Shown here piece after piece: positions 12,290 to 25,059 of a stretch of DNA of 64,000 nucleotides (the stretch's first letter is position 1; each line of letters opens with the position of its first letter). The stretch is from positions 100,979,123 through 101,043,122 of the forward strand of contig NW_026947486.1 in the NCBI RefSeq assembly GCF_034190915.1. The letters are read 5' to 3'. The notes under the pieces were generated by a model. The model made no database searches and had not been told where the DNA came from. It was given only the letters and a program-made list of their open reading frames with translations. The position numbers were made by a program, and so were the translations under genes. This DNA is from Cavia porcellus. Its lineage: Eukaryota > Chordata > Mammalia > Rodentia > Caviidae.

Positions 12290-12750
12290 TTTCATTTTAA
12301 AGAGAACAAAACAAAACAAAACAAAACAGAACAGAACAAACAGATCAGTGTCAAATATTGCCAATAACAGGATTTCAGAACACGACAACAGGAAATCAAT
12401 AGTAGCTACCATAATGTCTCTTGTTTTCTTCAAAATAGCTGTTCATAGCTTCACACACAGTAAATAAATGCAAATCAAAGTAGTATAAAGCCAATCAAAA
12501 GAAAAGAATGAGAGCCATAAGGGCTTTCAAGTCCAGATACTACCAAATCAATAACTGTTGCCATAATGTCGCTTGTTGTCTTCAAAATAGCTCTCCATCG
12601 CTTCCTATATACTGAAATTAAATAATTGAAAACAGACTTAAATCAATCAAAACCAAGAATAAAATCATTATTGAACTTCAGAACAAAATGGTAAGCAAAC
12701 ATCAATGACTACCATGATTTCTTGTGCTTTAAATTCATTGAACCCTTTTT
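12290..12750 (-). mobile_element. 5'-truncated L1/HAL1 3'UTR fragment
   Basis: Contains the 'ctaccataatgtctcttg' and 'cttcaaaatagctgttcat' blocks found in the 3'UTRs of L1 A (near 240) and half-L1 H2 (near 46,580). It starts with a short (AAAAC)n run at 12,302-12,330. A homologous fragment is at 62,810-63,200. Confidence 0.7.
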
Positions 12751-13439
12751 TAACTTTTGTTTTGAGACTATCTTTGAACTGTGGATTATTTAGACATGAA
12801 TTATTTTGTTTCCACAAGTATTTAGGTTTTTCTATTTTTGTTTTTTTTTGTTTGTTTGTTTTGTGCTTTTAGTTTGATGGCATTTTGTGTTAGAATTGCC
12901 TTTGTCACTGAAGTTGTGATTTACTCATTTTCAAGTGAGGAATGATTTTTTTTACTGCATCCTGATTCTTCTGAATATTGCAATAAAAGACTATGGGTCC
13001 TATAACATATATTATGGTAAATGTTTAAATTAAACATTTCCTGATACAAAATAAATGCTGACATGCAAGGTCTTTTGACATTTATAGAATAGGCTTCCAC
13101 TGATATTTTTAATTTTCAGAGCCTTTATGATATTAACTTTGGTTCATAGGGTATTGGTGATGCTCCCATGGGTCCCAACTGGTGTTACCTGAATCTGTGG
13201 AAAGCATTTCCCTCGATGAGTGTGTCTCTCAGAAAGAACAAGGAATTAAGACCCAAAGAGATGAAGAGGCCTTCTAAGCCAGGCGCCTGGTGCCTGGTTC
13301 ACTCTTTAATGACTGTGCTCCTACACATCACGATCTTTTGTTCAATAGAGGAAATCTAAGGTCTGTAATATTAAAATGGTTTCTTTGCAAATGTCATGAT
13401 TTGGCTGGATGTTTCTTGCCAGTTCTGCTTGCCTATCTT

Positions 13440-15020
13440 TATGTGTATCAGCTGGAGACGGGGAAAATCTCTAGCCCAGTATAGAAGGCAAAATGTCTCC
13501 TGGCAGGAAGATTGCTTTTCCTTTTAGCTCCCCCTTTCCCTTTGTAGGCAGGCAGTGCAACCTGAGTGTTGAACTTGCTTTGCCTTCTCTTTCTCTCATG
13601 CGTTATCCTCTTTAGCCCTCAATTTCTCATCCACCTACTCCCTGTGAACACGACTGCCTCCCACTTGGATGTAGGCAGTGTTTTTAGGGGAAGGTCACAG
13701 TTGAGTTTCCAGCCATACATTCTTGGATCAGTCATTCTTCCAATACGTTTTGCTAGTAGGAAGGCAAATCAGTCAGACTGAAAGGGAAATGGGATCGAGG
13801 GAGGCTGTTAAATTTTTATTGTTTTTAAGACTGGAGAGTCTGGAATATGCTGGTATGCTGATTCCTTAGAACAGGAAACAGCATAGGAGTGAAAAAGAAC
13901 AGGGGAAGAGGCACATCCTTGTGAAGGGGGGAGCTGGAACACATGCAAAGAGGGGCTGCCTCGGCTAAGTACTTGGTGTTTCTGCATTGTCACAGCAGAG
14001 AGTGGAGAGACAGCCAGCTTTGAGGTGTTTTGAGGTTGATATGTTTTGATATGAAGTTGATATGTTTTGAGGTTGAGATGCTATCCTAAGGCCTTCATTT
14101 TCTCAAAATTACAGGAAGCAAGGCCTTCTTTGCCTGTGTTTTTTAATGTTTCATCAGTGAACATAAAATTCTTGTATCATTAAAGACAAAAATTGCAAGC
14201 TATAGTTTTGAATTACAGGTAGTGTTGGGTTGTGGAAATGCATAATAATTAGGGAACTAGACTCAGATTTTGGGGTAGCAGTGAAGGTCCACATGAGTTT
14301 TTTCTCCCTCGTGGTGAGTACATAGCTAAATTTTATGTTTTTGTTTTCAGAGCAATGTCCTAAAAGAAGAGAACTCCTAGAGGACCACCCTGTTCTGGGA
14401 TGGGGGTTCTGCTAGCTGTGGAAACCAAAATGATTGAAACTCAGAATTGATACTATTTGAAAGAGTAAAAATGTGAAGAAGAAGGGTGCAGAATTTGCCT
14501 CGCAGCTTGGAAGACGCTTTACCAAGCCGGCAGGCTGCGTTGAATTTGGGGAGGCCCGGAGGTGTGATGGATTTGCAGCTGGGATGCTAACAGAAGCAGA
14601 GCCTCACAGCCAGACACAAGCCTGCAACTTGCTTCCTCAGTGACAGTGAATCTGGGGAAAGGCCCCTGGGCCTGGTTCTTAGGGCTGGAAGGCATGGAGG
14701 GAAGAATGAAAACAGGCTGTGAACTGCAGTACTCAAGAAGGAAACCTGAATTTACACCTCGGTGAGTCAAGTTTTCATCAGACACCTACCTCTGAGCTTG
14801 GCATCACAGTACCATCCTGAATATGCTCAGTCTCTGCTAATCTTGGAAACAGGCAGCTTCTCCTAGTGAACACAAGGAGGATAGAATTTTTGAGCAAATA
14901 ATTCCCTTCCTAGGAGATTATCCCAAGAAAGGAATTAGAAAAGGAATCAGCATCTTAGGATACAAGGAAGAAAATCTACATCCATGCAAGTGAGTGAATA
15001 AATGAAGGCAGTCCTTTTCA
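13440..15020. other. Unannotated interval within duplicated segment
   Basis: I see no recognisable gene or repeat family here. A short direct repeat of 'ttgatatgttttga' type lies at about 14,035-14,078. The open frames are short and have no recognisable domain. Confidence 0.4.
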
Positions 15021-15197
15021 GGTTGATGTTACAAGAATACGTAGGAACTAGTATTTCTGCTCAGTTATTGTAAACTGCTGTAAAAATCCCCCTAGAAAAT
15101 AAATGGAGCTCAGGCATCATTTTATTAACTTGTGTGCAGAGTATGTGTCCATGGTCATATTCTCCAAAGTTTACTTTAGTTTTGGAAACCATTTCTT

Positions 15198-15297
15198 GAG
15201 CTGGGTGCAGTGGTGTGTGCCTGCTATTCTAACAATCTGGAGGCTATGGCAGGAGGATGGTGGTGAGTTCGAGGCTTGCCTGGGCAAGCTTGCCTTT
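15198..15297 (+). mobile_element. B1/Alu-like SINE, copy-1 counterpart of the one at 52,850
   Basis: 'gagctgggtgcagtggtgtg', 'ggcaggaggatggtggtgag' and 'gcctgggcaa' are 7SL-derived SINE blocks. The SINE is followed by the LTR at 15,297-15,625, exactly as in copy 2. Both insertions therefore predate the duplication. Confidence 0.75.
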
Positions 15298-15625
15298 GTT
15301 ACTTTTCATTCATTGTTGAGACAAAGTACCTGAGGCCTCATGCTGAGGAAGTAAAGTTTTAATTACTTAGAGTTCGTGGGGTTTCATGCCATACTCAGCT
15401 GGCTCTAGGCAGGTTGGCAGAACACAGAGGCAACAGTTCATATCTGCACAGCATCAGAGACAGCAAAGGTAAGAACAACAAAAAGTTAAAGGGGAGAAGT
15501 GAATCTCTTTTCCTCCTTTATATTTTATGCAGGCTACCTAGGGTGGGTGAAGCACTCATACCACCAAGCCCAGCACTGGACAGTGAATATATTACAAAGT
15601 GTGGATTTATCCACTTCTGAAAAAG
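15297..15625 (-). mobile_element. MaLR-type LTR, degraded (counterpart of 52,942-53,324)
   Basis: Starts 'gttacttttcattcattgt' and contains 'gcaggctacctagggtgggt' and 'gcactcataccaccaag', each matching the better-kept LTR at 52,942-53,324. The end is eroded. Confidence 0.65.
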
Positions 15626-16995
15626 GGCAGCTCCCATGATCATATGAAGCTTTGGGGTTTAGCTAGCTACAGTGAATTTCAGACGATCCTGAATTGTATA
15701 TGGAAATCCTACCCTTGCCCACTTGAAAAGTTCCCAATAATTTCTTGAATGTGAATGATTTCAGCATATCGCTAGATTTTAAACTGTTGTTCCATTTTAA
15801 GTCACTGTTTGTCTACCTGCAGGCAGAGCTTTTGTCTGATGTCTGGCTTGGTGATGAACTCTGAGACTCTTATCAGGATGCTGTGTTACCTCTATAACCA
15901 GTGGCACTGATTTTGTTAATTAGACCCTTGTTTCTTCATGTCAGTTGCAAAGGTACAGTGCTCCGTTTTTAGGAGTTTGCTGCTTTTTAAAATTTTTCCA
16001 ATTAGATTTGAGACGTTTAGAGCACCCTTGCTGGATTTCCAGATGCAGCACGCTTACCTGGTGTGAGGACTGCAAGACTGGTAAAACTTCTCCAAGACTC
16101 TTGGCTCCTGTCAGTGGCACTGCAGTGTTTGAGGCAGACCCATTACATCTGTCAGTAATGTGTGCAGCAGGGCACAGATGCAAAATATCTGAAAGCTGAA
16201 GCTCTCGATTGTTGCACTTTCATGTTTTGGGCGCACTTGCTAATATATATGAAGGTGTTTGGTCATGTAAGTATTGAATTTCTAATCTCATTAGAAATAC
16301 ACCCAGAATATTGGGATAAAGCTGTTTAATACTTGAAAAACTTTAATATATATAGATAGCCTTGTATTCTCTTCCTCTCGGATTTGATTTTCACTCACTC
16401 AGCAGAGTTGCATTTTATGACTAATTATTAAGTAGAGTGTTTTGCTGTGTCTCAAGCTACAATTGTCTCATTTTTTATACTACTGGAAGTTAATTCACCT
16501 CAAGAGAATTCTAGATATCAGGGGCCCAGATAAGTCAGTTTTCTGGTTGTAGCTGTGAAGATCTCACTATGTAATTGACAGAGACTGAGTACGTGGCAAT
16601 GCTGTGACAACACTCAGAGAGCGTGGCTGTTCAGGGGAGACCGGCACATTTGCCAGCCCTGAGTGCTGTGGACTTGGAACTCCCCCACCCTGTGGCTTCC
16701 TGTACAGCTGTTTTTTGAAAGATGAATAGAAGTTTAAATAAAGTTGTACCTGAGTAAGTTTAATGCGCTGCCATTTAGCTTGGTTCAAATGGAAGACACA
16801 GTTTAAGCTGCACCAAGCCACCAAAAACAATTGCAACTTTCAAAATCCTGGCACTCTAAAAGGAGACAAGCAAGAAAAATTGTGTTGGTTTTTGACTGCC
16901 TCCCTCACTATGTCCCAAGAGAGGCTTCCATCACATTTGCATCCTAGTGAGAAACCCCTCAACATCACCTCCAAATTCACCCATTGTTACTTGCT

Positions 16996-17547
16996 TGTTG
17001 TACAGCAAAACAAGGTCCCAAGACAAAATGGGGGCAAGACGTCTTTAGAAGATCGCTTTATTTAAGATGATACCCAGAAACACAGTGCAGATGGAGTTTC
17101 CAAAGCTGTACAACTGGGTTAGAATTTTGGCAGATTTTTTATAGTTCATTTACGATTAGCTTATTGACCATTAAGTACATAGTGATGAGAAACAGAAACG
17201 AGGTGGGCCTTTGTTCCCCTTTGCTTGAGGAGGCATTTCACAGTGGGTGGTTAGCCAATTCATAATTCATAACCCTTGGTCTGCCAATTCCAGGAACATT
17301 TGTCTCTCACAAAGGGAACAATGGTTGACACAGCATCATTTGTCTCTTACAAAGGGAGCAAAGTTTGACACAGCCAACAGGTTACTTGGGGGACCATGCA
17401 TACAGAACAGCATGACAACGTGGTCAGTTAATCTATAACTATGTGGTTGGTGCATGGTTACCAGGGTAAGGAGCACAACACAGAATGACAATACTGATAA
17501 AAACTATCTTTTAAACTATTTTAGTTTTTTAACATTTTAGTACAACA
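16996..17547 (-). mobile_element. Solo LTR of an endogenous retrovirus, specific to duplication copy 1
   Basis: A 552-bp insert that begins tgttgtac and ends gtacaaca, giving the TG...CA ends and short inverted termini of an LTR. A polyadenylation signal in minus orientation (ctttattt on the plus strand) lies near 17,055. It is flanked by ttgct (16,991-16,995) and ctgct (17,548-17,552), one mismatch apart. The aligned place in copy 2 (near 54,690) reads cccgctctgctc with no insert. An internal 40-bp tandem repeat begins at 17,297 and 17,337. The exact ERV class is uncertain. Confidence 0.75.
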
Positions 17548-18259
17548 CTGCTCTGCACTTCAGGACTCACGGGAGTCCACTGCTGGTTGATGTGAGCCTG
17601 TGTAATCTTTGCAGTCCCCTTATGATCCTGTTAAAAGAGAACACTTGTACCCAGACCTGAAGGAAAGGAACCAGCTGAGGAAAGTTTCACAAACCAGGGG
17701 AGATGAATGGCAGAGTCTTGTGGCCAAGCAGTCCTGTCCTGTCCCAGCACCCAGAGAGAGGACAGGATGGCTGGAGGGTGGGGAACATGCGTACTGTGAC
17801 CCAAATGCAGAGTATGAGGAAACTCTTCAATAGCAAGGCCACCAGGTTGGGTGGAACTTGGTCCTGTGCTAAGTACAGTCATCCATTGTCAATCCCTGAG
17901 CCATCTCAGGTCTGATGTTTCCATGTGCTCAAATGCCACGTTTTTGAGGAATGCATTTCAACAAGTTTGTCTTTGCAAATTTCACATCCATAATTGTGAC
18001 ACTCTAAAAACTCTGAAACTGAGGTTGGTTGCTACAGTTAAATTTTCGTAAGAAATATTTCCAATCGCTTTTTCTGATTTTCCAACTTTTACTAAAATAC
18101 AAAGCACTTCTTTCATAAAAACAAAACCCAATTCCTGTCATGGCAGGAATTGAGGTTGATTCACACAGCTGTCATTCAGAGTCTCATGCACTCCTGACAG
18201 CTTATTGACTGGTGCAGCAAAAATAAGAACCTAATGCAGCCATGTAACGCCATAAGGTT

Positions 18260-19680
18260 CCTATCACACTTTGCATTCTTCTCTCTTGTGGGTGATATCA
18301 CCGTGGCTTTCCTGGTGTGGGATAAATATTGACAGATTGCCCTCATCTGCCACGTTGCTCTCACACAGTCCCATGGCATGAGTGTAAAAGATGTTTACTT
18401 CTTTTTTCTTCTAGATGCCACAGTTCCAAGATCAGAGTATCATGGACTTCATCGCACCCCAAACATTAGTTCCTGGTGTCTCATAAGGAGAACAGACCCA
18501 TTGGATCAGGTCTATCACTGTGATTTCATTTATGGTCAGTTACTTCCCTAGAGGCTCCATTTGCAAACGGAAGCACATTGGGCTTAGGGCTTCAACATGT
18601 GAATGACGAGGGGCACAAACATTCAGGTCATAACACACATCTTTTGCATACAGGTGTGTATTCCTTAAATGTCTTGGAAAACCCACTCACTATTCACCTT
18701 CGCTAAACACACATATGGCTTTGTGGCCCTTTGGTTCCAAAAAGGCTTCCCTGCAAAGTAGAAAGGATGGTATCAAAAAACAAGTGCTTTTAAATCTGTC
18801 CGAAGGCAAGAACATTCGATTTGATCTCTTCACTTTATAATAGGACATTTGAGCTGCTCTTTTCCCTCAACCATGTTATGGAACCCTGATCTACAGGAAT
18901 CTAAGCTCCTCAGTGTTCATTCCAGCTGGATGACCTGGCAAGATCTTGCCTTTTTGAGAAAATGGCACAAATCACAGAATGACAATTGGTGCACCAACTG
19001 GCTGATTGGCAAGGAGAATCTGATTCCTTTCCTATGCCTTTCTGTACCCGGTTGGATTTACCAGTCCATGGTCACTCAGTGGAAGGACCCTTTGGTGTAT
19101 CATGGAGCATACTTAATGTGGGCCTTTGGAGGTGCATATTACTTACTTTGTGTCTGAGAAGAATACTAGAGTGAGAGGGAGATTATAGCTGATTTCATTT
19201 TGTATTTTACCAGGTTAGTGATAACTCTGTCCTATTAAATGTAATTATGAAGTGGAATTTCACTCTCTTTGGTAAATTTGTCTTTTATTAAGAGAGTGTT
19301 TAAAGATACAATAAGTTTAAAAGAATTTTGCAGTGTAAAACTATAGAAGTACCACATGGATCTACCATGGATGTTTTATTTACTTGTTTTATGACATATT
19401 CACCCAAGTATTCATTGTTCCCTGTGTCCAGCACTCCCTCCTATTTTTTTTCTGTTTTTCACAGTAAAATGATGACATTTGTACAGTGTTTCCTGAGCAT
19501 ACTTGCATGGGTATCAGCAACTGAAGTCTGCTACATTTTTCTTTTGCCTGCGTACTTTAGGTTTTGCCAGCCCATGTACTGAAACATTTCTACCTTTTCT
19601 CTTCCCTAGTCAATCCTTCTCTTCCTCTCCAGACCAATGACCTTTTATTTTTTTGGTTCTTGTATAACAAACTTAGTTTA
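18260..19680. other. Unannotated single-copy-looking interval
   Basis: I recognise no gene, SINE or LINE. An open frame at 18,849-19,157 on the plus strand (102 codons) resembles no family I know, and its codon content does not stand out. I take it as chance. Confidence 0.35.
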
Positions 19681-19888
19681 TTTGTTTAGGTTACATACAA
19701 AATCTAGTGTCTCAGACATTTTTTATTTAAGAGGAAAAAAAGACACATGAAAAATAAAAAGTGGAAGAGAAACAGAAACAGCAGCAACATATACAATAAA
19801 ATAAAAGTATAGGTTTACAAAACAAGATGATAGGAATTTGATCTTGGTTATAATATTGCATATTGTTGCCTTCAAAAGGGTTGCTTAT

Positions 19889-19977
19889 GGGGCTGGGGAT
19901 TTAGCTCAGCGGCATAAGCACCTGCCTTGCAAAAGAAGGTGGTCGTGAGTTTGATCCCCGGTACTGATAAAAAAAAA
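19889..19977 (+). mobile_element. ID-like SINE, sense orientation
   Basis: Starts ggggctggggatttagctc (A box region), continues 'ggcataagcacctgcc' and 'gagtttgatccccggta' (B box region), and ends in an A-run at 19,977. It is inserted in the L1 B 3'UTR. It lacks the full gataaaaaggaaaaagac tail of the youngest copies. Confidence 0.88.
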
Positions 19978-20379
19978 GCTTGCTCAGATTAAGAGATATA
20001 GACATGTAAAACTGATTTAATCATATGACTGTTAACTGTTCTTTTCCAATAACTAATACAGTTAGTCGTATATTCATTTTAGCTACATTTATGTATATGT
20101 ATACAAATTTATGTCTTTTTCTACCATCCCAATTACTCTCTTCCTCTTTGACCAGTTTCTTGTTCTTTCACAACATTTATTGTAGATTTTGAATCTTATA
20201 TATTTTTTCAGTCACAACTACTTACAACTACGGAGACAATGGGTATTCACACGTGTGAGTGTGATTTATTTCACTTCGAGGATTGTCTCAAGTCACGTCC
20301 ATTTACATATAAAAGTCTCGATGCAATTTTATTTTATAGATGAGTAGTATTCCCCTGTATAAAAATACCACATTTTGTT

Positions 20380-23300
20380 TAATCCACTCCTTTATCAATG
20401 GGCCCTTGCTTGTTTCCAAGGTTTGGGTATTACATATTGTGTTATTATAAGCATGGGGACACATATATCGGTGTGGTATGATATTTTAAATCCTTCTAGG
20501 AAAACACCCAGAAGTGGGGTACTGGGTTAAATGGCCTCTGCAATCCTAGTTTTTTGAGGAGTCTCCACACGGATCACCACAATGGTTGCACCAGTCAAAA
20601 CTCCCACCAACAATGGAAAACGGTTCCTTTTTCCCCACAGGCCCTCCAGCATTTGTTACTGGTTGATTTCTTGGTTCTGGCTATTATTTCTGGAGAGAGA
20701 TGGGAATCCCAGTGTTGTTTTAAATTGCATGCCTCTCATGACCAACAATGCTGAACTTTTTTTCATGTATTTATGTGTCATTTGTAGCTCTTCATCTGGT
20801 AAATGTGTATTCATCTCAGATGCCTGTTTTTTAATTGGACACTTAAAATTGGGCAGCTGATTTTTTAAAAATTCTTTATATGTTCTAGATAGAAGTCCTT
20901 TGTCTGAGGCATAGTTGGCTAAGATAGTTTCCCAAATTGAAGGTTTTCTTTTTACTCTGTTGGAGATTTGTTTTGACATGCAAAGACAATTTAATAAGAT
21001 GAGATTCCAGTTGTTGATTCTGGGAAGTATTCACTGTGCAGTTTGATTTTTCTTCATGAACTCCTATGACGTCAAGATTTCTTCCAATTTGGTCTTTAGC
21101 AGATTTGGCATTTCTGCTATAGTATTTATGAAACCTTTGATCTATTTTGAGTGTAGTTTGGTGCACATTCATAGGTATGCAAGGATATATTGATTGGAAT
21201 TGCATTAAATGTGTATAACAATTTTGTGAGAATGGCCAATTTCACAATGTTTGTACTTCTTAACTATGAACAGGGAATGCCTTTCCATTTTCTGAAATCC
21301 TCTTCAATTTCCTTTTTGAAAGTAATGTAATATTCACTGAATAGATCTTTTACTTCCTTTGTTAGATTGATTGCTAAGTGTTTAAATATTTTGGATGCTG
21401 TAGTTAAGGGTGTGTTTCCCTTATTTCTCTCTCAGTGAGTCTGTGTTTTGTGTGAGAGAATGTTAATGATTTTTGAGTGTTAACCTTGTATCCAGCTACA
21501 TTATTGAATTTGATTATTACATCTAGAAGTCTTTCAAAGGAGTTTTGGGGTTGTTCTATGTAGAGTATCGAATCATCTGCAAATAATGATAATTTAACTT
21601 TGCCTTTCTCATCTTTATTTATTTTATTTCTCTCTCTTTTCTAATACCTCTCGCTAATGTTTCGAGATATGTATTGTATAGAAGTGGTGATGATGGACAT
21701 CCTTGTCTTACTCCTGAGATTAGGTTGAAAGTTTCAGTTTTTGTCCATTTAATAAGATGTTGACTGTTGGTTTATAATATAGGGCTCCTATCAAATTAAG
21801 GTAGAGATCATTTATTTCAGTTTTCTGTAGGGTTTTTAGCATGAAAGTATGTTGGATTTTTCAACAGCTTTCTGCATCTATCGAGATGATTAGATGATTC
21901 TTGTGCTTGGCTTTGTTGACAGGTGTATTACATTCATTGATTTGTGTATGTTGAACCACTCCTGCATTTCTGAAATGAATCCCACTTAATCTTGGTGTAT
22001 AATCTCCTAGATGAGTTAATGCATTCTATTTGCCCAGATTTTATTGAGGATTTTTGCAAATATGCTCATTAGAGAGATTGGCCTATAATTTTCTTTTCTG
22101 GTTGGGTCTTTTTCTGGTTTTTGTAATAGGGTATGACTTCTAGGAATGAGTTAGGAACACTTGCTTCCCGTTAATTTCACTGAGAGCATGAGAAGCGTTG
22201 GCATTAAATCTTTCCTAAATTTCTTGTAGAATACAGCAGTGAATCCATCAGGGCCTGGGTTTTATTTGTTGGGAAGCTTCTAATTATATTTTAAATTTCA
22301 TTAACTGAAATTGGACTTCTGGCATTTTTGTGTCTTCTTGATTCGGCTTTGCTAATTCATATGTTTCTAAGAACCTATCCATTTTTTGTGTGTTATCAAA
22401 CCTATGAGAATAAGATTCTTGAAGTAGATATGACTGATCTTCTGTATTTTCACAAGGTCTGTTGTGATTTCACCCTTTTTGTTTCTTTGGATTTGAATTT
22501 TTTCTTCTTTTTGATAAGGTTGGCTAGGGCTTTATCAGTTTCATTTACTCTTTCAAAGAATAATGGTTCTTTGAAAAGAATAATGTATTGTTTTTTTAGT
22601 TTCAATTGCATGAATTTCTGCTCTGATCTTTATAATTTCCTCTGTCTTTGGGCTTTAGTCTTTAGCTGCTTTTCTTTGTCTAGAAGCTTGAGGTACAGGA
22701 TTAGGTTGTTTATTTGTATTCATTCCATTTCCCTGATGTGAATGTTTACTACTATAAATTTTCCTCATAGGACTGCTTTCATTGTGTCCCACAGGTTCTG
22801 GTAATTTGTATTTGCATTTTCTTGCCATTACAGATACTGTTTAGATTCTTCTGTAATTTGTTGTGTGGCTCATTGGTTGTTTAGGAAAGTGTTATATAAT
22901 TTCAATGTGTTTATGAGGTTCTTGTGGGTATTTTTGTCTTTAATTCCCAATTTTATTGCACTATGGTCAGATAATATGCATGTAATTATTTGAATTACTT
23001 TGCATTTACCAATTCATTTTCTGTGGGCTAGTATATGCTCTTTTTTAGAAAATGACCAAGGTATGGTTAAGAAGAATGTGCATTCTGATGTCGTTGGGTG
23101 GAACACTTGGTACACATCTACTGGGTCCATTTGTTCACAAGTTGTACGTATTTTCTTTGCTGATGTTTTTTTTTTTTTGTTTTTTTTTTTTTTGTCTTTT
23201 TCCTTTTTACCGGTACCAGGGATCGAACTCACGGCTGCCTGCTTGCAAGGCAGGCGCTTATGCCGCTGAGCTAAATCCCCAGCCCTGATGTTTTGTTTGA

Positions 23301-23764
23301 TTGATCTGTCTCTTTGTGTGAATGGGATGTTAGGTTTCACTGTAACAGCTGTAGTATTGTTTACTTGATTTTTCACTTCTATTAAGATTTTTCTTCCATA
23401 GTTGAGTGTTCCCTTATTTGGTGCATACCTATTTATGATTCTAATCTCTTCAAGCTTATCCTAGAAAATATGTAGGAACTTTATCTCTTTTGATCATTCT
23501 TGGTTTGAAGTTCATGTTATCGGGAAACAAAATAGCTACCCCTGCCTTTTTCTGGGTTCTTGTTGCATCGAATACTGTTTTCCATCCTTTGTCCTTTAGC
23601 CTATGAATTCCCTTTGGAGTTAAATGGGTTTCTCATATGCAGCATATTGTTGGCTTTTCATCTGCTCTGTAAGTCTGTTTCTTTTTATTGATGAGTTCAG
23701 ACCATTTGCATTGATGAATGTGACTGATATATACTGCCTTATCACTGTCATGTTATCTTTTCAT
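20380..23764 (-). pseudogene. L1 ORF2 remnant, copy B
   Basis: The endonuclease-reverse transcriptase reading frame is broken by many frameshifts and an ID SINE at 23,170-23,284. The longest preserved parts are the C-terminal region at 20,656-21,205 (MSKQISNRVKRKPSIWETI near the end) and an endonuclease portion at 23,287-23,376 (NIPFTQRDRSIKQ). It is nonfunctional. Confidence 0.8.
23170..23284 (-). mobile_element. ID-like SINE in L1 B ORF2
   Basis: Reverse orientation, with an interrupted T-run followed by 'gtctttttcctttttaccgg', 'ggatcgaactcacggctgc' and 'cgctgagctaaatccccagc'. It is flanked by ctgatgtttt at 23,160-23,169 and 23,285-23,294. Confidence 0.9.
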
Positions 23765-23779
23765 TGTTGCTTTTCTATT

Positions 23780-24383
23780 TTTTATTTGTTTACCCTGCTT
23801 AGTGGTTTCCTTGTGCTGTTGTTCTTGGGATTGTAGTTATTTTTGTTTCTTTCTAGAGTGTGTTTCAGTATCTTTTTTAGTGTTGGTTTGGTGGTCATGA
23901 ATTTCTTCATTTGTTCTTTGTCATGGAAGTATCGTATTTCTCCATCAGTTGTCAAAGATAGTTTTTCAGGATATATCAATCTAGGTTGAAAGTTGTTTTC
24001 TTTCAGGATCTGAAATATTTCACTCCAAGCTCTTCTTGACTTGAAGGTTTGTGTTGACAAGTTGGCCACGATCCTGATAGGCTTTCCTTGGTAGTTGATC
24101 AGTTTCTTTTCTCTGACAGCTTTTAGTATTCTATTCTTGGGCTGAATTTCTGATATCCTAATTATTATACATCTGAGTGAGGATTTATTTTGGTTGTGAT
24201 TAATTTCTGTGCTGTATACCTTATATATCTGCATGTCAGATACTCTTTCCGTGTTTACAAAACTTTCTGTTATTGTGATTCTTCTTCTTCTTCTTCTTCT
24301 TCTTCTTCTTCTTCTTCTTCTTCTTCTTCTTCTTCTTCTTCTTTCTTCTTCTTCTTCTTCTTTTCTTCTTCTTCTTCTTCTTC

Positions 24384-24415
<32 letters not shown>

Positions 24416-25058
24416 GGTGCCTAGGATCAAGTTTAGGACCTTGCACTTGCCAAGCAGGCACTTGTGCCACTGAGCTAAACCCCCAGCCCATATTATTTCT
24501 GTAAATAGTTTTTGTATGTCATTTTTGTTGACTTCCTGCTTTTCCTTGACACCTTGCAGACTTACATAGTTTCTCTTTGCATCATCTTGCAGCTGTTGAA
24601 TTTTTGTGTACTGGTTCCTTGTTATTTTTAAGAGATCTTTTCTTTCATGATCATAGATTTCCATCCTGTCTTCAAGGTCTCAGAGTGTATCTTCAGCTCC
24701 ATTCAAGTAGTTTTGCAGGCTTTCAATGGAATTTTTAATTTTGTGAATATCTTTATGAATGTGTTTCATGCATTCTAATTCTGTTTTATATTGTTCATTC
24801 AAGATTTCCATCATAATGTTCCTCTATTTTTCATGTACATCTTCTTTAGATACACACAGCATTTCTCTCACAATGTCTGTCATTTGTTATTTTACTGGGG
24901 AGATTATTTCTGATCTGACTTCCTCTATAGCTTCGTGGAGGTGTTTCTTTGCTTCAGTTTCTAACATTTGAGAGAGCTGGGTTGTGTGATTTCTAGTGTC
25001 TTCCATTTCAGTGTGTCTTGTGTTTGTTCCTATTGAGCTAGAGGCCTGAGATTTCATC
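23780..25058 (-). pseudogene. L1 ORF1 remnant, copy B
   Basis: The C-terminal part at 23,782-24,234 reads as ORF1p C-terminal domain (IRISEIQPKNRILKAVREKK, ending KPLSRVNK). The N-terminal coiled-coil half lies beyond a SINE with an expanded tail (24,279-24,489). RKDLLKITRNQ is visible near 24,630. Because it ends in a KPLS-type terminus like L1 A and C, it differs from the half-L1 ORF1 tails. Confidence 0.8.
24279..24489 (-). mobile_element. ID-like SINE whose poly-A tail has become a (TTC)n/(TTA)n microsatellite
   Basis: The SINE body is at 24,414-24,489 in reverse orientation ('gccactgagctaaaccccc', 'aggaccttgcacttgcc'). Where the poly-A tail should be there is a pure TTC/TCT repeat at about 24,279-24,385, with three short interruptions, then (TTA)n at about 24,386-24,413. 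On the SINE strand the tail reads TAA repeats and then GAA repeats. Confidence 0.85.
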
Positions 25059-25059
25059 T

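Larger units (their letters stand above)
12290..18250. repeat. Duplicated segment, copy 1
   Basis: The left part (12,290-13,440) aligns with 62,810-64,000. The right part (about 15,020-18,250) aligns with about 52,660-55,410. Landmarks include 'ggcgcctggtgcctggttca' at about 13,283 and 63,859, and 'gtttcttcatgtcagttgca' at about 15,930 and 53,626. The copies differ by many substitutions and by separate insertions, so the duplication is old. The 13,440-15,020 interval has no partner in the window; its copy-3 counterpart would lie to the right of 64,000. No gene was recognised inside. Confidence 0.8.

Noticed and set aside
19889..19960. A true tRNA gene
   Set aside because: The A and B boxes are present, but the anticodon arm is degenerate and the A-tail and family of copies identify an ID SINE.
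24190..24504. Open frame with a long Ser/Phe/Tyr run, and its Leu-rich and Lys-rich counterparts in other frames
   Set aside because: The runs are translations of the TTC/TTA microsatellite in a SINE tail.
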